Positions 1 to 9,311 of a DNA stretch of 64,000 nt are shown in pieces (position 1 is the stretch's first letter; every line of letters begins with the position of its first letter). The notes below the pieces were generated by a model. That model saw nothing but the letters and a program-made list of their open reading frames with translations, ran no database searches and was not told where the DNA came from. A program made the translations under genes and the position numbers. This stretch comes from Straminergon stramineum (lineage: Eukaryota > Streptophyta > Bryopsida > Hypnales > Calliergonaceae), in contig OY987263.1 of the NCBI GenBank assembly GCA_963920665.1, positions 45,171,218-45,235,217 on the forward strand, written 5' to 3'.

Positions 1-672
1 GACCCCTATCGGTTCCACAGACATAAAAGGTTCTCCATCCGTTGGTGTGGTCCGTTGCATGTTGCCTTCTTCTGATACCACCAATGCTAAGTTTTCTTCC
101 ATTGATGTATCTTCCATCCTGTCCCTAGGTTCAGGCAATGGCTCTTCATCAGAGTCCGATTCTCCAATTGACGTTGACCAAACATAATCCTCATCTGCCA
201 CTCCTTCTATAATGTTCTTTTTGGGCCCTAGCCCATCCCGAGGATTATTTGAAGGACCCGCTCTGGGAATGTCTTTTGTATCTGGAAGCGTGACATTCTT
301 GGATGTCTTGAAGGTCATCCTATCTACCGTTTTCCCCAATTGTAACTCTGCATATACCATTTGGCATATGCCCATTGAGACTTCGCTCCGTGGAATTTTT
401 CGCTTTCCGTACAATGCTCGATACACTTCAATACATCTCTGGACAAATGCATCATCCTTGCAGTAATGAAGATTTGCTTGGTTTTGCTTCACATGGTGAA
501 TGTGTCGATGGTAAGGGAAGAGCTTGTCGATATGGCACCAATCCACAAATAACTTGCAAGTCATCAAGGTCCAATCGGAATTTACATGACGCCATCCCCG
601 ATATGCCTTAGCCGCTGGGTCAAGAAGGGCGCGTCGTTGCCTGCTATGGCGATCTCCTTTCTTCTTCGTCAT
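1..672 (-). CDS. Novel WCHI-domain family protein, copy 1 (partial)
   Basis: This is an open frame of 224 codons from ATG at 672-670 to the window edge, with no stop, so the C-terminus is missing. I do not recognise the family. A basic N-terminus leads into a domain at about residues 22-115 that aligns almost without gaps to the proteins at 6595-8058 and 9312-11804. It has GW near residue 26, then FVDWCHIDKLFP with an RH pair, a QRCIEVYRALY block and MVYAELQLGKTVDR. Downstream comes an acidic, proline-rich linker (residues ~150-215), as in the other copies. The start was chosen because it is the first ATG of the open frame and sits at the same distance from the domain as in copy 3. A TATA-like box and a GC-rich array lie upstream at higher coordinates. 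Function is unknown; a transposon-borne or multi-copy nuclear gene is inferred. Confidence 0.7.
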   Translation of the reverse strand, partial: MTKKKGDRHSRQRRALLDPAAKAYRGWRHVNSDWTLMTCKLFVDWCHIDKLFPYHRHIHHVKQNQANLHYCKDDAFVQRCIEVYRALYGKRKIPRSEVSMGICQMVYAELQLGKTVDRMTFKTSKNVTLPDTKDIPRAGPSNNPRDGLGPKKNIIEGVADEDYVWSTSIGESDSDEEPLPEPRDRMEDTSMEENLALVVSEEGNMQRTTPTDGEPFMSVEPIGV

Positions 673-806
673 CTTGTCGTGTCACTCTAGCGTAAAGAGA
701 ACTAGACTTTTGTTGATAATATAACCGAAGAAATGAACTCGTAAACGTGGAAGCCACAACACGTGTAGATGCCTAAACTTCCAACCCACGAACCAGCAGT
801 CAGACG

Positions 807-880
807 CTTCAAGGTGGATGAAAGGCGCCGTGCGACGAAGGAAGTGACGACTTGGGAATCTAGTATCCCCTTAAATACCC
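807..880 (-). promoter_or_regulatory. Leader block and TATA-like box of copy 1
   Basis: Read on the minus strand, TATTTAA (877-871) follows the GC-rich array. It is followed by CTTTCATCCACCTTGAAG at 824-807, which is identical over 18 nt to 5885-5902 upstream of the second family member. A weaker match (CACCTTTCATTGAGGCTTC) lies upstream of the third. Position and conservation suggest core promoter plus transcribed leader; this is inferred. Confidence 0.45.
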
Positions 881-885
881 GAAGT

Positions 886-1330
886 TGCCTAGGGCGTGTG
901 CAGGAAGAGGGCGCGTGCGGGTCTTGGGCGACCGCGGGTCTGGGTCCCACTATTCAGAAACTGCCATTCAGGAAAAATTAGAGTTTCTGGAAGGAGACCT
1001 CGGGTGCAAGGTGACCGCGGGTATAGGGGGGCGGTTGCATATGGCGACCACAGGTCTTTTCCTAGGCGACCTCGGGTAATGGGGCGACCATGGGTACAGG
1101 GGGCGGCTACATATAGGGCGACCACAGGTCATTTCCTGGGCGACCGCGGGTACAGGGGGCGGCTACATATAGGGCGACCACAGGTCATTTCTTGGGCGAC
1201 CGCGGGTAATGGGGCGACCGCGGGTCTTAGATTCCAAAAGGTCTTCCCCAGTTCATGACGGTGGGAGCGGCTGCATATGGGGCGACCTCGGGTCAAGGGC
1301 GTCCACGGGTCAGGGGCGCCAAAAAACATG
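886..1330 (-). repeat. GC-rich minisatellite upstream of copy 1
   Basis: Degenerate tandem array built on GGGCGACCGCGGGT (reverse CCCGCGGTCGCCC). Interspersed are units such as GGCGGCTACATATAGGGCGACCACAGGTCATTTC, repeated at about 1100-1200. It is far richer in G+C and CpG than its flanks. Long open frames on both strands here come from the lack of stop triplets in the repeat, not from a gene. It lies about 200 bp upstream of the copy 1 start, in the same relative orientation as the arrays near the other two copies. Confidence 0.85.
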
Positions 1331-1494
1331 AGTTTGAGTTTCCGCCCTAACAAATTGGAGGGAAGGTGTTCAAACTTTTCAAGTACCGCTCCCCCCTTTT
1401 CTGAGGATTAACTCCAGAAAATTCTAAGAATTAGGCATTCAAGACAAAGTAATCAAAAGTTAATTAAGTAATAAAGAAAGAGAATTGGTTGACG
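1331..1494. other. Short spacer, no feature seen
   Basis: AT-rich sequence between two repeat arrays. I see no gene or motif in it. Confidence 0.5.
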
Positions 1495-2200
1495 AAGTGG
1501 AGAGTTGGAAAAGCCCTTCTTCCTAACATTTTATTTCTTCTTCATCCATCCATGTGGTCATGTAAAATTCAACGTAACCATTTCCTACTTTCATTTTTGG
1601 AGGGAGTACATTAAAAGGAGACCTTTCCTTGTGGGGGGAAACGATATACAAATAAAATACTGAAACTGTGGGATGCATGAAGAAAAAATCTTTTTATCTA
1701 CATCAAAAGTGGTTTTAAAAAATGGAGACTTGGGAAAGCTCTTCTCCTTGACATTTTCTTTTTCCGCATGCTCATGTAAAATTCAACATGACCATTTCCT
1801 ATTTTAATTTTTAGAGGGAGTACATTTGGAGGAGACCTTCTCTTTGGGGGAAATGAATAAATGATGTACAAAAAAAATACTAACACCATGAGATGCATGA
1901 AGAAAAAATCTTTTGATCTCCATAAAAAATGGTTTTTAAAAATGGAGGCTTGGGGAAGCTCTTTTCCTTCACAATTTTTTTTTCTTCGTGCTCATGTAAA
2001 ATTCAACATGACCATTTCCTATTTTAATTTTTAGAGGGAGTACATTTGGAGGAGACATTCCCTTTGGGGGGAAACGATGTACAAAAAAAATACTAACACC
2101 ATGAGATGCATGAAGAAAAAATCTTTTGATCTACATAGGAAGTGTTTTTTAAAAATGGAGACTTGGGAAAGCCCTTCTCCTCGTCATTTCATTTTCCATC
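1495..2200. repeat. ~215-225 bp tandem repeat, about three copies
   Basis: Units begin with GGAGACTTGGGAAAGC(T/C)CTTCTCC or close variants near 1500, 1722, 1942 and 2156. They contain the shared segments CTCATGTAAAATTCAACATGACCATTTCCTA, AGAGGGAGTACATTTGGAGGAGA and GATGCATGAAGAAAAAATCTTTTGATC. Spacing is about 214-223 bp. The small open frames in it are by-products. It has no coding character. Confidence 0.85.
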
Positions 2201-2689
2201 TTTAAACATAGGAATTTGAATAGCGTCCTCCTCTTGATACATCAAGGGGATTTAAAACACATTTGAAGGGGTGAATGAATATTGAATTTATTGAAGATTA
2301 AAAAGTTCGGAAATGACACCTTCAATGGTTTATATCTTACAAGTGCAAGGTTTAGGAGTTCAAACTTTTTTATGACATATAATGAAAAGCAAATCACATA
2401 TGTTTATCATTTTATCCACCCTAAAAAATAGAAGTACATTACTTTTGGGGTGGCATACATGGAGAAGGTCCATGGTTTTTCTATAGGGTTTAGGGTATAG
2501 GGTTAGGGTTTAGGGTTTGGAAAACCCTCTTCAATTTTTCTAATTAGTCTTACTATAATTCTGTATTTATAGACTGATTTTGTAGTATTAACTCGCTACC
2601 AATATTGAAGGACAGGTCAGTTGTAGTCAATGAAGCACGCAATTAAGTCTGACTTCATTAGTGTTGGAGATGGCTCACATCTTCTGCTA
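2201..2689. other. Non-coding spacer with short telomere-like run
   Basis: AT-rich DNA without a gene. At 2484-2519 there are four or five imperfect TTTAGGG-type units (AGGGTTTAGGGTATAGGGTTAGGGTTTAGGGTTTGG), the plant telomere motif in an interstitial setting. The rest shows nothing I can assign. Confidence 0.55.
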
Positions 2690-4135
2690 TGGTGGTTTCT
2701 CGACTGGCGTGACTTTAAGATAGAGGCGATTGCTGGTGGGGGGCGACTTCAGGTCCTGGGCGACCGCGGGTAGGCGCTTGGTCTTCTCGCTTGCTGTTGT
2801 TGAGCCCAATTCGGTGGAATGGGGCGACTGCGGGTGGAGGGCGAGTTCAGGTTCTGGGCAACTGCGGGTGGGGGTTGGATTTCTGGCTTGTTGTTGTTGA
2901 GCCCAATTTGGTGGAATGGGGTGCGACTGCGGGTGGGGGGCGAGTTCAGGTCTCGGGCGACCGCGGATAGGGGCGACTTCAGGTCCTGGTGGTTTCGAGG
3001 CCAATTTGGTGGATGGGGGGCGACTGCGGGTGGGGGGCGAGTTCAGGTCCTGGGCGACCGCGGGTGGGGGCGACTTCAGGTCTTGGTGGTTTCGAGGCCA
3101 ATTTAGTGGATTGGGGGCGACCTCGGGTGGGGGGGCGACTTCAGGTCCTGGGCGACCGCGGGTTGGTGCGGCTTCAGGTCCTGGTGGTTGTGGAGGGCAG
3201 TTTGGTGGAATGGGGTGCGACTGTGGGTGGGGGGCGAGTTCAGGTCCTGGGCGACCGTGGGTGGGGGTCCTAGTGGTTTCGAGCCCAATTTGGTGGATGG
3301 AGGGGCGACCGCGGCTTGGGGGCGACTTCAGGTCCTAGGCGACCGCGGGTGGGGGCGTAGTCTTTTGTTTTGGTGGTTTCCAGACTAATTTGGTGGAGGG
3401 GGGGGCGACCGTGGGTGGGAGCGCGGTCTTTTGTTTTGTTGGTTTCCAGACTAATTTGGCGGAGGGGGGGGGGGGCGACTGTGGGTGGGTGGCAACTTCA
3501 GGTTCTGGGCGACCGCGGGTGGGGGCGACTTCAAGTCCTGGTGGTTTCGAGCCCAATTTCGTGGATGGAGGGCGACCGCGGCTTGGGGGCGACTTCAGGT
3601 CCTGGGCGACCGCGGGTGGGAACGCGGTCTTTTGTTTTGGTGGTTTCCAGACTAATTCGGCGGAGGGGGGGGGGGCGACCGCGGGTGGGAGCGCGGTCTT
3701 CTGTTTTGTTGGTTTCCAGACTAATTTGGTGGAGGGGGGGGGGCGACCGCGGGTGGGGGCGACTTTAGGTCCTGGTGGTTTCGAGCCCAATTTCGTGGAT
3801 GGAGGGGCGATCGCGGCTTGGGGGCGACTTCAGGTCCTAAGCGACCGCGGGTGGGAACGCGGTCTTCTGTTTTGGTGGTTTCCAGACTAATTTGGCGGAG
3901 GGGGGGGGTGACCGCGGGTGGGGGGCGACTTCAGGTCCTAGGCGACTGCGGGTGGGGGCGCGGGCTTTTGTTTTGGTGGTTCGAGCCTAATTTGGTGGAT
4001 GGGGGGGGCGACCGCGGGTGGGGGGCGACTTTAGGTCATGGGCGAGTGTGGGTGGGTGCGACTTCAGGTCCTGGTGGTTTCGAGCCCAATTTCGTGGATT
4101 GGAGGGTGACCGCGGGTGAGGGCGTGCCTTCCAAT
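2690..4135. repeat. Large GC-rich minisatellite (core GGGCGACCGCGGGT)
   Basis: About 1.4 kb of tandem units of roughly 60-70 bp combining GGGCGACCGCGGGTGGGGG, GCGACTTCAGGTCCTGG and GGTTTCGAGCCCAATTTGGTGGATGG, or its variant GGTTTCCAGACTAATTTGGCGGAGG. Poly-G runs of 8-11 bases occur near 3470, 3670, 3735 and 3900. The core matches the arrays at 886-1330, 5605-5870 and 11985-12400. No family gene is visible next to this one. Several long overlapping open frames on both strands are low-complexity artefacts. Confidence 0.9.
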
Positions 4136-4351
4136 CCAAAGAAGTTTTAATAAGTATAACGAGTTCAACTTTTAACATCCAAGAACAAGTCACTTCATTA
4201 GGACCTTGGGGTCTTCAAGGCATCTTCAAGTGATGCATGGAAGGTTTTGGCTTCCTCGAAGTCATTGTTCTTGTGGAGGTCTCGGGTTCGATCCCCAATG
4301 AGATCAATTTGGTTTGGTTCTTGTAGCCAACCGACAAAAAAGAAAAAAAAA

Positions 4352-4603
4352 GACGTCAAGCTAGTTCCTTGTGGTATGTGGGAGGGAAGGTGATTTGATT
4401 CGCAAGGTCTAGGGGATGGTCCATGAGAGTTATAAGAAATCAGTATTGAATTTCGGATGGAAATGTATGTGGTGCAACCTTGCACCTCATACATTTCCGT
4501 ACGAAATTCAATACTGACCGTCTCAACCCTCATAGCACATCTCCGAAACCTTGGGAATCAAATGATGTTTCTTGCTCACCTATCGGAGTGACCAAACTTG
4601 ACG
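4352..4603. repeat. ~250-bp foldback (near-palindromic inverted repeat)
   Basis: The left arm 4352-4476 pairs with the right arm 4479-4603 with almost no loop. The centre is a strong match: CAGTATTGAATTTCG at 4441-4455 and CGAAATTCAATACTG at 4502-4516, with ATGGAAATGTATG facing CATACATTTCCGT. The outer parts match imperfectly, from GACGTCAAG at the left edge to CTTGACG at the right edge. This suits a foldback or MITE-type element, or a transcribed hairpin. No target duplication was identified. Confidence 0.7.
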
Positions 4604-5604
4604 TTTTGTCTCTTTGGAGAGAGATTATTTTTTTGTATAGAAAAGTTGAAGTAAACCTTGGATAGCTTTTATAAGAACATATTGAATGTCCTCCATAGAA
4701 TACTTAACCAAAGAAATTGTACATTGTATAAGGATTTGCATGTGACGGTTCTTCATCTTTAAATGATGGGGTGGCTAATTTGGAGTCCATAAATGATAGA
4801 AACTCTCTATACAGGATAGAAGAGCATCTCATCATCTTGTAAATTTTGTAGTGTAAGAAGGGGTGGTCCTCCTTGGAAAGTTTACTTCCGAAGACCGCAT
4901 CTATAATTTGTAACTTAACAATTTACAACGTCTAAGAAGGATGATTTCGAAGGTGTCCCATTTGTCCATTTAGAAATTTCTTGTATTTTGTGGGTGACCA
5001 ATTTTGAAGGATTGGCATGCAAAAAAAAGAAATGATAGCATTCAAACACCCTTGATGGTTTGAACAATGTCTTCATCAAGGATAACAATCTTTTGACTTG
5101 ATGTGCATATGCTTCATTTATTGTTCATTACTTCATTTCAATGTGCTCTGCAACATGAATGTTTGCATTTATGACCTCTTCCACCCCAAAAGGGTTTAGG
5201 GTTGTGTAAAAAAGCCGAATTCATGTTCATTGTAGAGCAAACTTGAAGAAATTAGAAAAAGACTTTGGACACTTCTAAAGTGACCTCTATAATATCATTA
5301 TGCAAAGGTAGAATGTAAGTATTTCAAGTTCTCCCTTTTTGTTTCAATAGAAGTCAATCATGTCCTGTACTTTTATATTTCTGATTCCCTTTTTCCAATT
5401 TGGCCCATTCCTTTTTTTTCTTTGTGAACATTGTAGACATATATTTGGAACCATAAAGAAACAAGTCAAAATCTAATTCCACATTCTAGACCATATCATA
5501 GTGGTCTTATGATTTTATTCGAAAGCAAGCGAAATAGAAGTGGGAAGTTGTAATGCCAATGTTTCTACCCCATATCAAGGTTTCTTTTAGCTATTATTTA
5601 GGAT
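4604..5604. other. Intergenic, nothing assignable
   Basis: About 1 kb of AT-rich DNA. No credible open frame, RNA gene or clear repeat was found. Confidence 0.5.
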
Positions 5605-5870
5605 GGTCCATCCTTTTTGTACTCGCGGTCGCCCAGGACCAGCGGTCGCCCCCACGCGAATGGTCGCCTCCATCCCCGAGGACCTCTGGAACCCACAGCT
5701 GCCCCCTCCCGCGGTCGCCCCAACCCGCAGTCGCCCCTCCCGCGATCGCCTCCATACCCGCGGTCGCCCCATACCTGCGGTCGCCCGTTTCGCATGCGCC
5801 AGACCCGCACGCGCCCCAAGGCGACCTCGGGTACTTAAGTGGTCGCCCAGACCCGCGGTCGCTATTCTTG
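5605..5870 (+). repeat. GC-rich minisatellite upstream of copy 2
   Basis: Units of ACCCGCGGTCGCCC and variants (CCCGCGATCGCC, CCTGCGGTCGCCC, CCCGCACGCGCCCC) on the plus strand. This is the reverse complement of the array at 886-1330, matching the opposite orientation of the downstream gene. A TACTTAAG sequence at about 5833 lies in the same place as the TATTTAA of copy 1. The leader block CTTTCATCCACCTTGAAG follows at 5885-5902. Confidence 0.85.
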
Positions 5871-5884
5871 GTCTTGCGCATTGG

Positions 5885-5930
5885 CTTTCATCCACCTTGA
5901 AGTGGCTAAATGCGTGCTCGTGGGCCAAGG
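5885..5930 (+). promoter_or_regulatory. Conserved leader block of the WCHI family
   Basis: CTTTCATCCACCTTGAAG (5885-5902) is identical to the minus-strand block at 824-807. The following CGTGCTCGTGGGCCAAGG resembles TGGTTCGTGGGTTGG in copy 1. Conservation of non-coding sequence beside the GC-rich array suggests the array, leader and gene are one inherited unit. Confidence 0.5.
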
Positions 5931-6009
5931 TGATTTCAGAAGGGGAAGTTTTTGCCCATTTTTCTCTCCAAGTTCAAGTCAAGAACGCCTCGTTTTTCAA
6001 AAGAGGACC

Positions 6010-6246
6010 ATGTCTACTTCAAAGGAAGGAAGTAGTACGGGTCGGATATCGGCTTGGGAGAAGGACCTTGATAATCCTGCAGCATTTGTTGTAGATATAA
6101 CTACCAAGGAGGTAATTGGGGTGCCGGACCATCCAAGACAAAGAAGTCCAAGACAGCACATGATAAGGACCCTACCTATCCTCCAACACGATATACGACC
6201 TATACGCATGAGGCTTGTCTCCAATGGTATGAGGAAAAAAGTGTAC
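6010..6246 (+). other. Possible 5' coding fragment cut by assembly gap
   Basis: An ATG at 6010 opens a short basic/acidic frame (begins MSTSKEGSSTGRISAWEKD) that runs into the gap at 6247. A different frame from about 6090 reads more naturally (SKTKKSKTAHDKDPTYPPTR), which suggests a splice junction or a frameshift. It lies between the GC-rich array and the copy 2 gene, so it may be an upstream exon or an unrelated fragment. No family recognised. Confidence 0.25.
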
Positions 6247-6446
6247 NNNNNNNNNNNNNNNNNNNNNNNNNNNNNNNNNNNNNNNNNNNNNNNNNNNNNN
6301 NNNNNNNNNNNNNNNNNNNNNNNNNNNNNNNNNNNNNNNNNNNNNNNNNNNNNNNNNNNNNNNNNNNNNNNNNNNNNNNNNNNNNNNNNNNNNNNNNNNN
6401 NNNNNNNNNNNNNNNNNNNNNNNNNNNNNNNNNNNNNNNNNNNNNN
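6247..6446. other. Assembly gap (200 N)
   Basis: Exactly 200 N, typical of a scaffold placeholder, so the true length is unknown. Open frames that run through it are not real evidence of coding. Confidence 0.99.
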
Positions 6447-6594
6447 CTTGATTGTGATTGTAAATGCTCATGTTGATGTATTTGTAAATGTGAATTACCA
6501 CGAGGTAATAGATTTAAGTTTGGACAACCACGGTTTTAGGCTTGGTATATTTGGCATAGTATCCGAGTAGAATTGATCGTATAGATTGAGCACT

Positions 6595-8058
6595 ATGGAG
6601 AATGAGCCCCCACCATTGACGCCTGCCACAATCAAATGCCTTACACGACAAGAGATGAAGCTCATCCGCGACAAGGGTCAGAAACGGTCCAGTAAAATTC
6701 ACAAGAAGCATGTGGCCATTTTGATCCATCCAAAGATTAAGGCATTTAAAGGTTGGAGAAATGAACCTGAGCCTTGGAGTTACAAAACCGTTTGCAAATA
6801 TGTGGATTGGTGCCACATCAACAAATTATTTCCCTTGTGTCGGCACAAAGAGCATTTGAAGCAAAACAAAGTAAATCTTGCATACTCCAAGGATGAGGGC
6901 TTCATACTTAGATGTTGTGAGGTGTGGAAGCACTTGTATTTGGAGGACTCAACTTACCGAAACGACAATTTCTGTTTCTTTCTGGTGAGAATGGTGTATG
7001 CTGAATATGTGTTGAAGAAGGAGGTGGATTGGTCAACATTGAAGGAGGTCCCTATTGCAATCATTCTAGAGACTGCAAAAATTTTACCACCAGATGAACC
7101 TGTGGATGTAAAGAAGATGTTATCCAAGGTGAAGCGTGGGAAGTCATTTGTTCGCGATGAAAGCGTGGTTTGGTCAGAGACTTCTAGCTCTGATCTACAC
7201 ACCCATGAATACGATGGACATTCTTTCCACAGCGATGAGGAGGAGGTTGCCATACAAGAATCTAGGCTGGCTGTGGATGTGGGAGTCGACCAAAGTGGAC
7301 AATCAGCTCAAGAGCCCATCGTAGTACAAGATACGGATGAAGAAGGCATGGATGATGGGGTGGCTAGGAGAGTGGACCCCGTTTTGCGAGAGGGTGACGG
7401 GAGTGGTGGAGGAAGCGATTCAGAAAATGAAGAGGCAATGTTGCTTGCCAAAATAGAAAGTGCAAAATTAGCATTGCATGCAAAGAATGAGCAATTGAAA
7501 ACTTTGAAGGAGCAAGAAATGAATCCCACTTTCGTAGAGGTGTTGAAGCAACGGTTGAAGGCCATAACGAACGTCATCGAAGAGAATGACAAGGGCTTCC
7601 ATTCCTTCAAAAGAAATCACGATTTTTATTTGAAGGAAATGAAGAGTGGGAAGGTGCATAAAATGGACCATTATTTGATATGGGAATCAAAACTCGAAAC
7701 CCTTGTCCGCAAACGTCAGCAGGCAGAGAATGAAAGGCGAAGCCTAGAACTTCAAATAATAGAGAAGAAGAAAGAATATTACGAGGCTGCCGTCCAGCAC
7801 GTTCCAAAAGTAGAGCTTTTGGCTTCTTCCTCAACATATGGTAGTGTTGCTGGAGAAGTAGCAATGCTTGAGAAGTTGGTGAAGTTCCATGAGCAAAGAT
7901 TACCATTGATGGTATTGGAGTTGGAAGGTTTGAGGGCAGAAAGTCGTTTTTTTTCGGATTCGTATAAGTGGAATAGAGCTAGCATAGGGAAGTCTGATGC
8001 AGAATTACAGCAAATGGGTCCGGAGCCCATTTTGAAGGACTACCTCAACACAAAATAA
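6595..8058 (+). CDS. Novel WCHI-domain, coiled-coil protein, copy 2 (intact)
   Basis: An uninterrupted 487-residue frame from ATG 6595 to TAA. I do not recognise the family. The N-terminal domain (residues ~48-150) has AFKGW at 50-54, then KYVDWCHINKLFPLCRH, a RCCEVWKHLYL block and MVYAEYVLKKEVDWSTLK. It is colinear with the domains of copies 1 and 3. Next comes an acidic, Ser/Asp-rich linker (~185-275). The C-terminal half is charged and rich in Leu/Glu/Lys, reading as long coiled coil (about 280-470). It lacks the RING finger found in copy 3. No signal peptide or membrane segment is seen. The array and leader block lie upstream, and the 200-N gap at 6247-6446 may hide 5' exons. No catalytic motif is visible; a nuclear or DNA-associated role is only a guess from the basic start and acidic linker. 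Confidence 0.75.
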   Translation: MENEPPPLTPATIKCLTRQEMKLIRDKGQKRSSKIHKKHVAILIHPKIKAFKGWRNEPEPWSYKTVCKYVDWCHINKLFPLCRHKEHLKQNKVNLAYSKDEGFILRCCEVWKHLYLEDSTYRNDNFCFFLVRMVYAEYVLKKEVDWSTLKEVPIAIILETAKILPPDEPVDVKKMLSKVKRGKSFVRDESVVWSETSSSDLHTHEYDGHSFHSDEEEVAIQESRLAVDVGVDQSGQSAQEPIVVQDTDEEGMDDGVARRVDPVLREGDGSGGGSDSENEEAMLLAKIESAKLALHAKNEQLKTLKEQEMNPTFVEVLKQRLKAITNVIEENDKGFHSFKRNHDFYLKEMKSGKVHKMDHYLIWESKLETLVRKRQQAENERRSLELQIIEKKKEYYEAAVQHVPKVELLASSSTYGSVAGEVAMLEKLVKFHEQRLPLMVLELEGLRAESRFFSDSYKWNRASIGKSDAELQQMGPEPILKDYLNTK

Positions 8059-9311
8059 AATACCTAGGAATACAATGAGGATAAATACTTTCATCATGAT
8101 TATTTTGTATTTTGCCTATCCTGGTGTTATAAAGAAATGCAATGTTTTGAGATAAAACAATGTATATGGTGTCTTAAAGCAATGTGTGTACTAGAATAGT
8201 TAAATTGGTGTGGGCACACTAGTGGTGTGCATGGAAGGGAGAAAATGCCACACCATTTTGGGATCTTACAACTTTTCTATATGGATGAATATGTCTCTCT
8301 CATGTTTTGGGAGAAGGTGATGGTATGATGAATGGAATGGGATTCTTGCACATAATTACAATCGAATAGGAACATGGGATTGATGGGAAGTTCTTGATTC
8401 TTGACTGTAAAAGTTGACATAGTATTTTCACTATTTTGTGAGAATGTCGTCATGAAATCTACAGTACAACTTGTATTAATGATTTTCATATGAATAGTGG
8501 AGAACGAAAAACCAATTATGCCCCAAATACCATATTAATCGAGGAAATTTATTGAGCTTATTTGTCTCAGGTGATTTGTTGCATTGTTCCTCCTTGTATA
8601 TAGGATTTTTTAGAATTCTAGCTTTAGCGTAATTTGAAGAAAATTACAATGGATATTGAGGAATTAGGTAGGTTTTATATGTAAGTTGGCCTACTGATGT
8701 TTTTTATGAATTTGAATTTTGACCTCCAAGGACAGGGTGAACCATTTGAAGGTATGGTAATGTGAAGTCAACAAGTCAACATCCACGAAAAGGGGCATGT
8801 TGTATTTGAACCCCTTTTATTCCTTCTTTGGCCAAGTATCTTGAAAGCTTAGAGGAAAAGCTTCGTATAATTAGAACCTCACGATTTTAAAGAATATGAA
8901 AGGAAATATCCAATTGGACAATGATGCTCCACTCTAGTGAGTAGTGACCTAGTTTTCTTCTCAATGCAAGTGAAATTAATTTGAAAAGTTAAACTTTAGG
9001 AGCTTTGTTGATTTGATTCATACAAACTATTTTTGGAAGAACTCGAAAAGATCATTCTCGACATGATTTCAGAAATTGGTGCTTTGGTAGAGAGGAAAAA
9101 AAGGTAGTATTAAATAAAAATCAATGCCATATGGAATTGCCGTACATAGGTATGCTAGGAAGTCGTAGAAGTGGAATGAAAGAAGCAAACCCTAAACCAC
9201 TCCATCGTACTTGCCAAAACAACTAGAAACATAGTGTAACTAAAACCTAACCCTTACTTGTCATCTATTATGATGGGAGGTAAGGCTAAATTGCATGATT
9301 CCTACGAATGT
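8059..9311. other. Intergenic between copies 2 and 3
   Basis: AT-rich 3' flanks of two converging genes. No credible gene or repeat was found; the open frames here are short and without family features. Confidence 0.5.

Noticed and set aside
2687..4150. Overlapping open frames of 60-166 codons on both strands
   Set aside because: They arise from a GC-rich tandem repeat poor in stop triplets. Products are Gly/Arg/Trp or Pro/Lys repeats with no family features, and both strands look equally open.
5839..6570. 243-codon plus-strand frame
   Set aside because: It crosses the 200-N gap, so its apparent length is meaningless.
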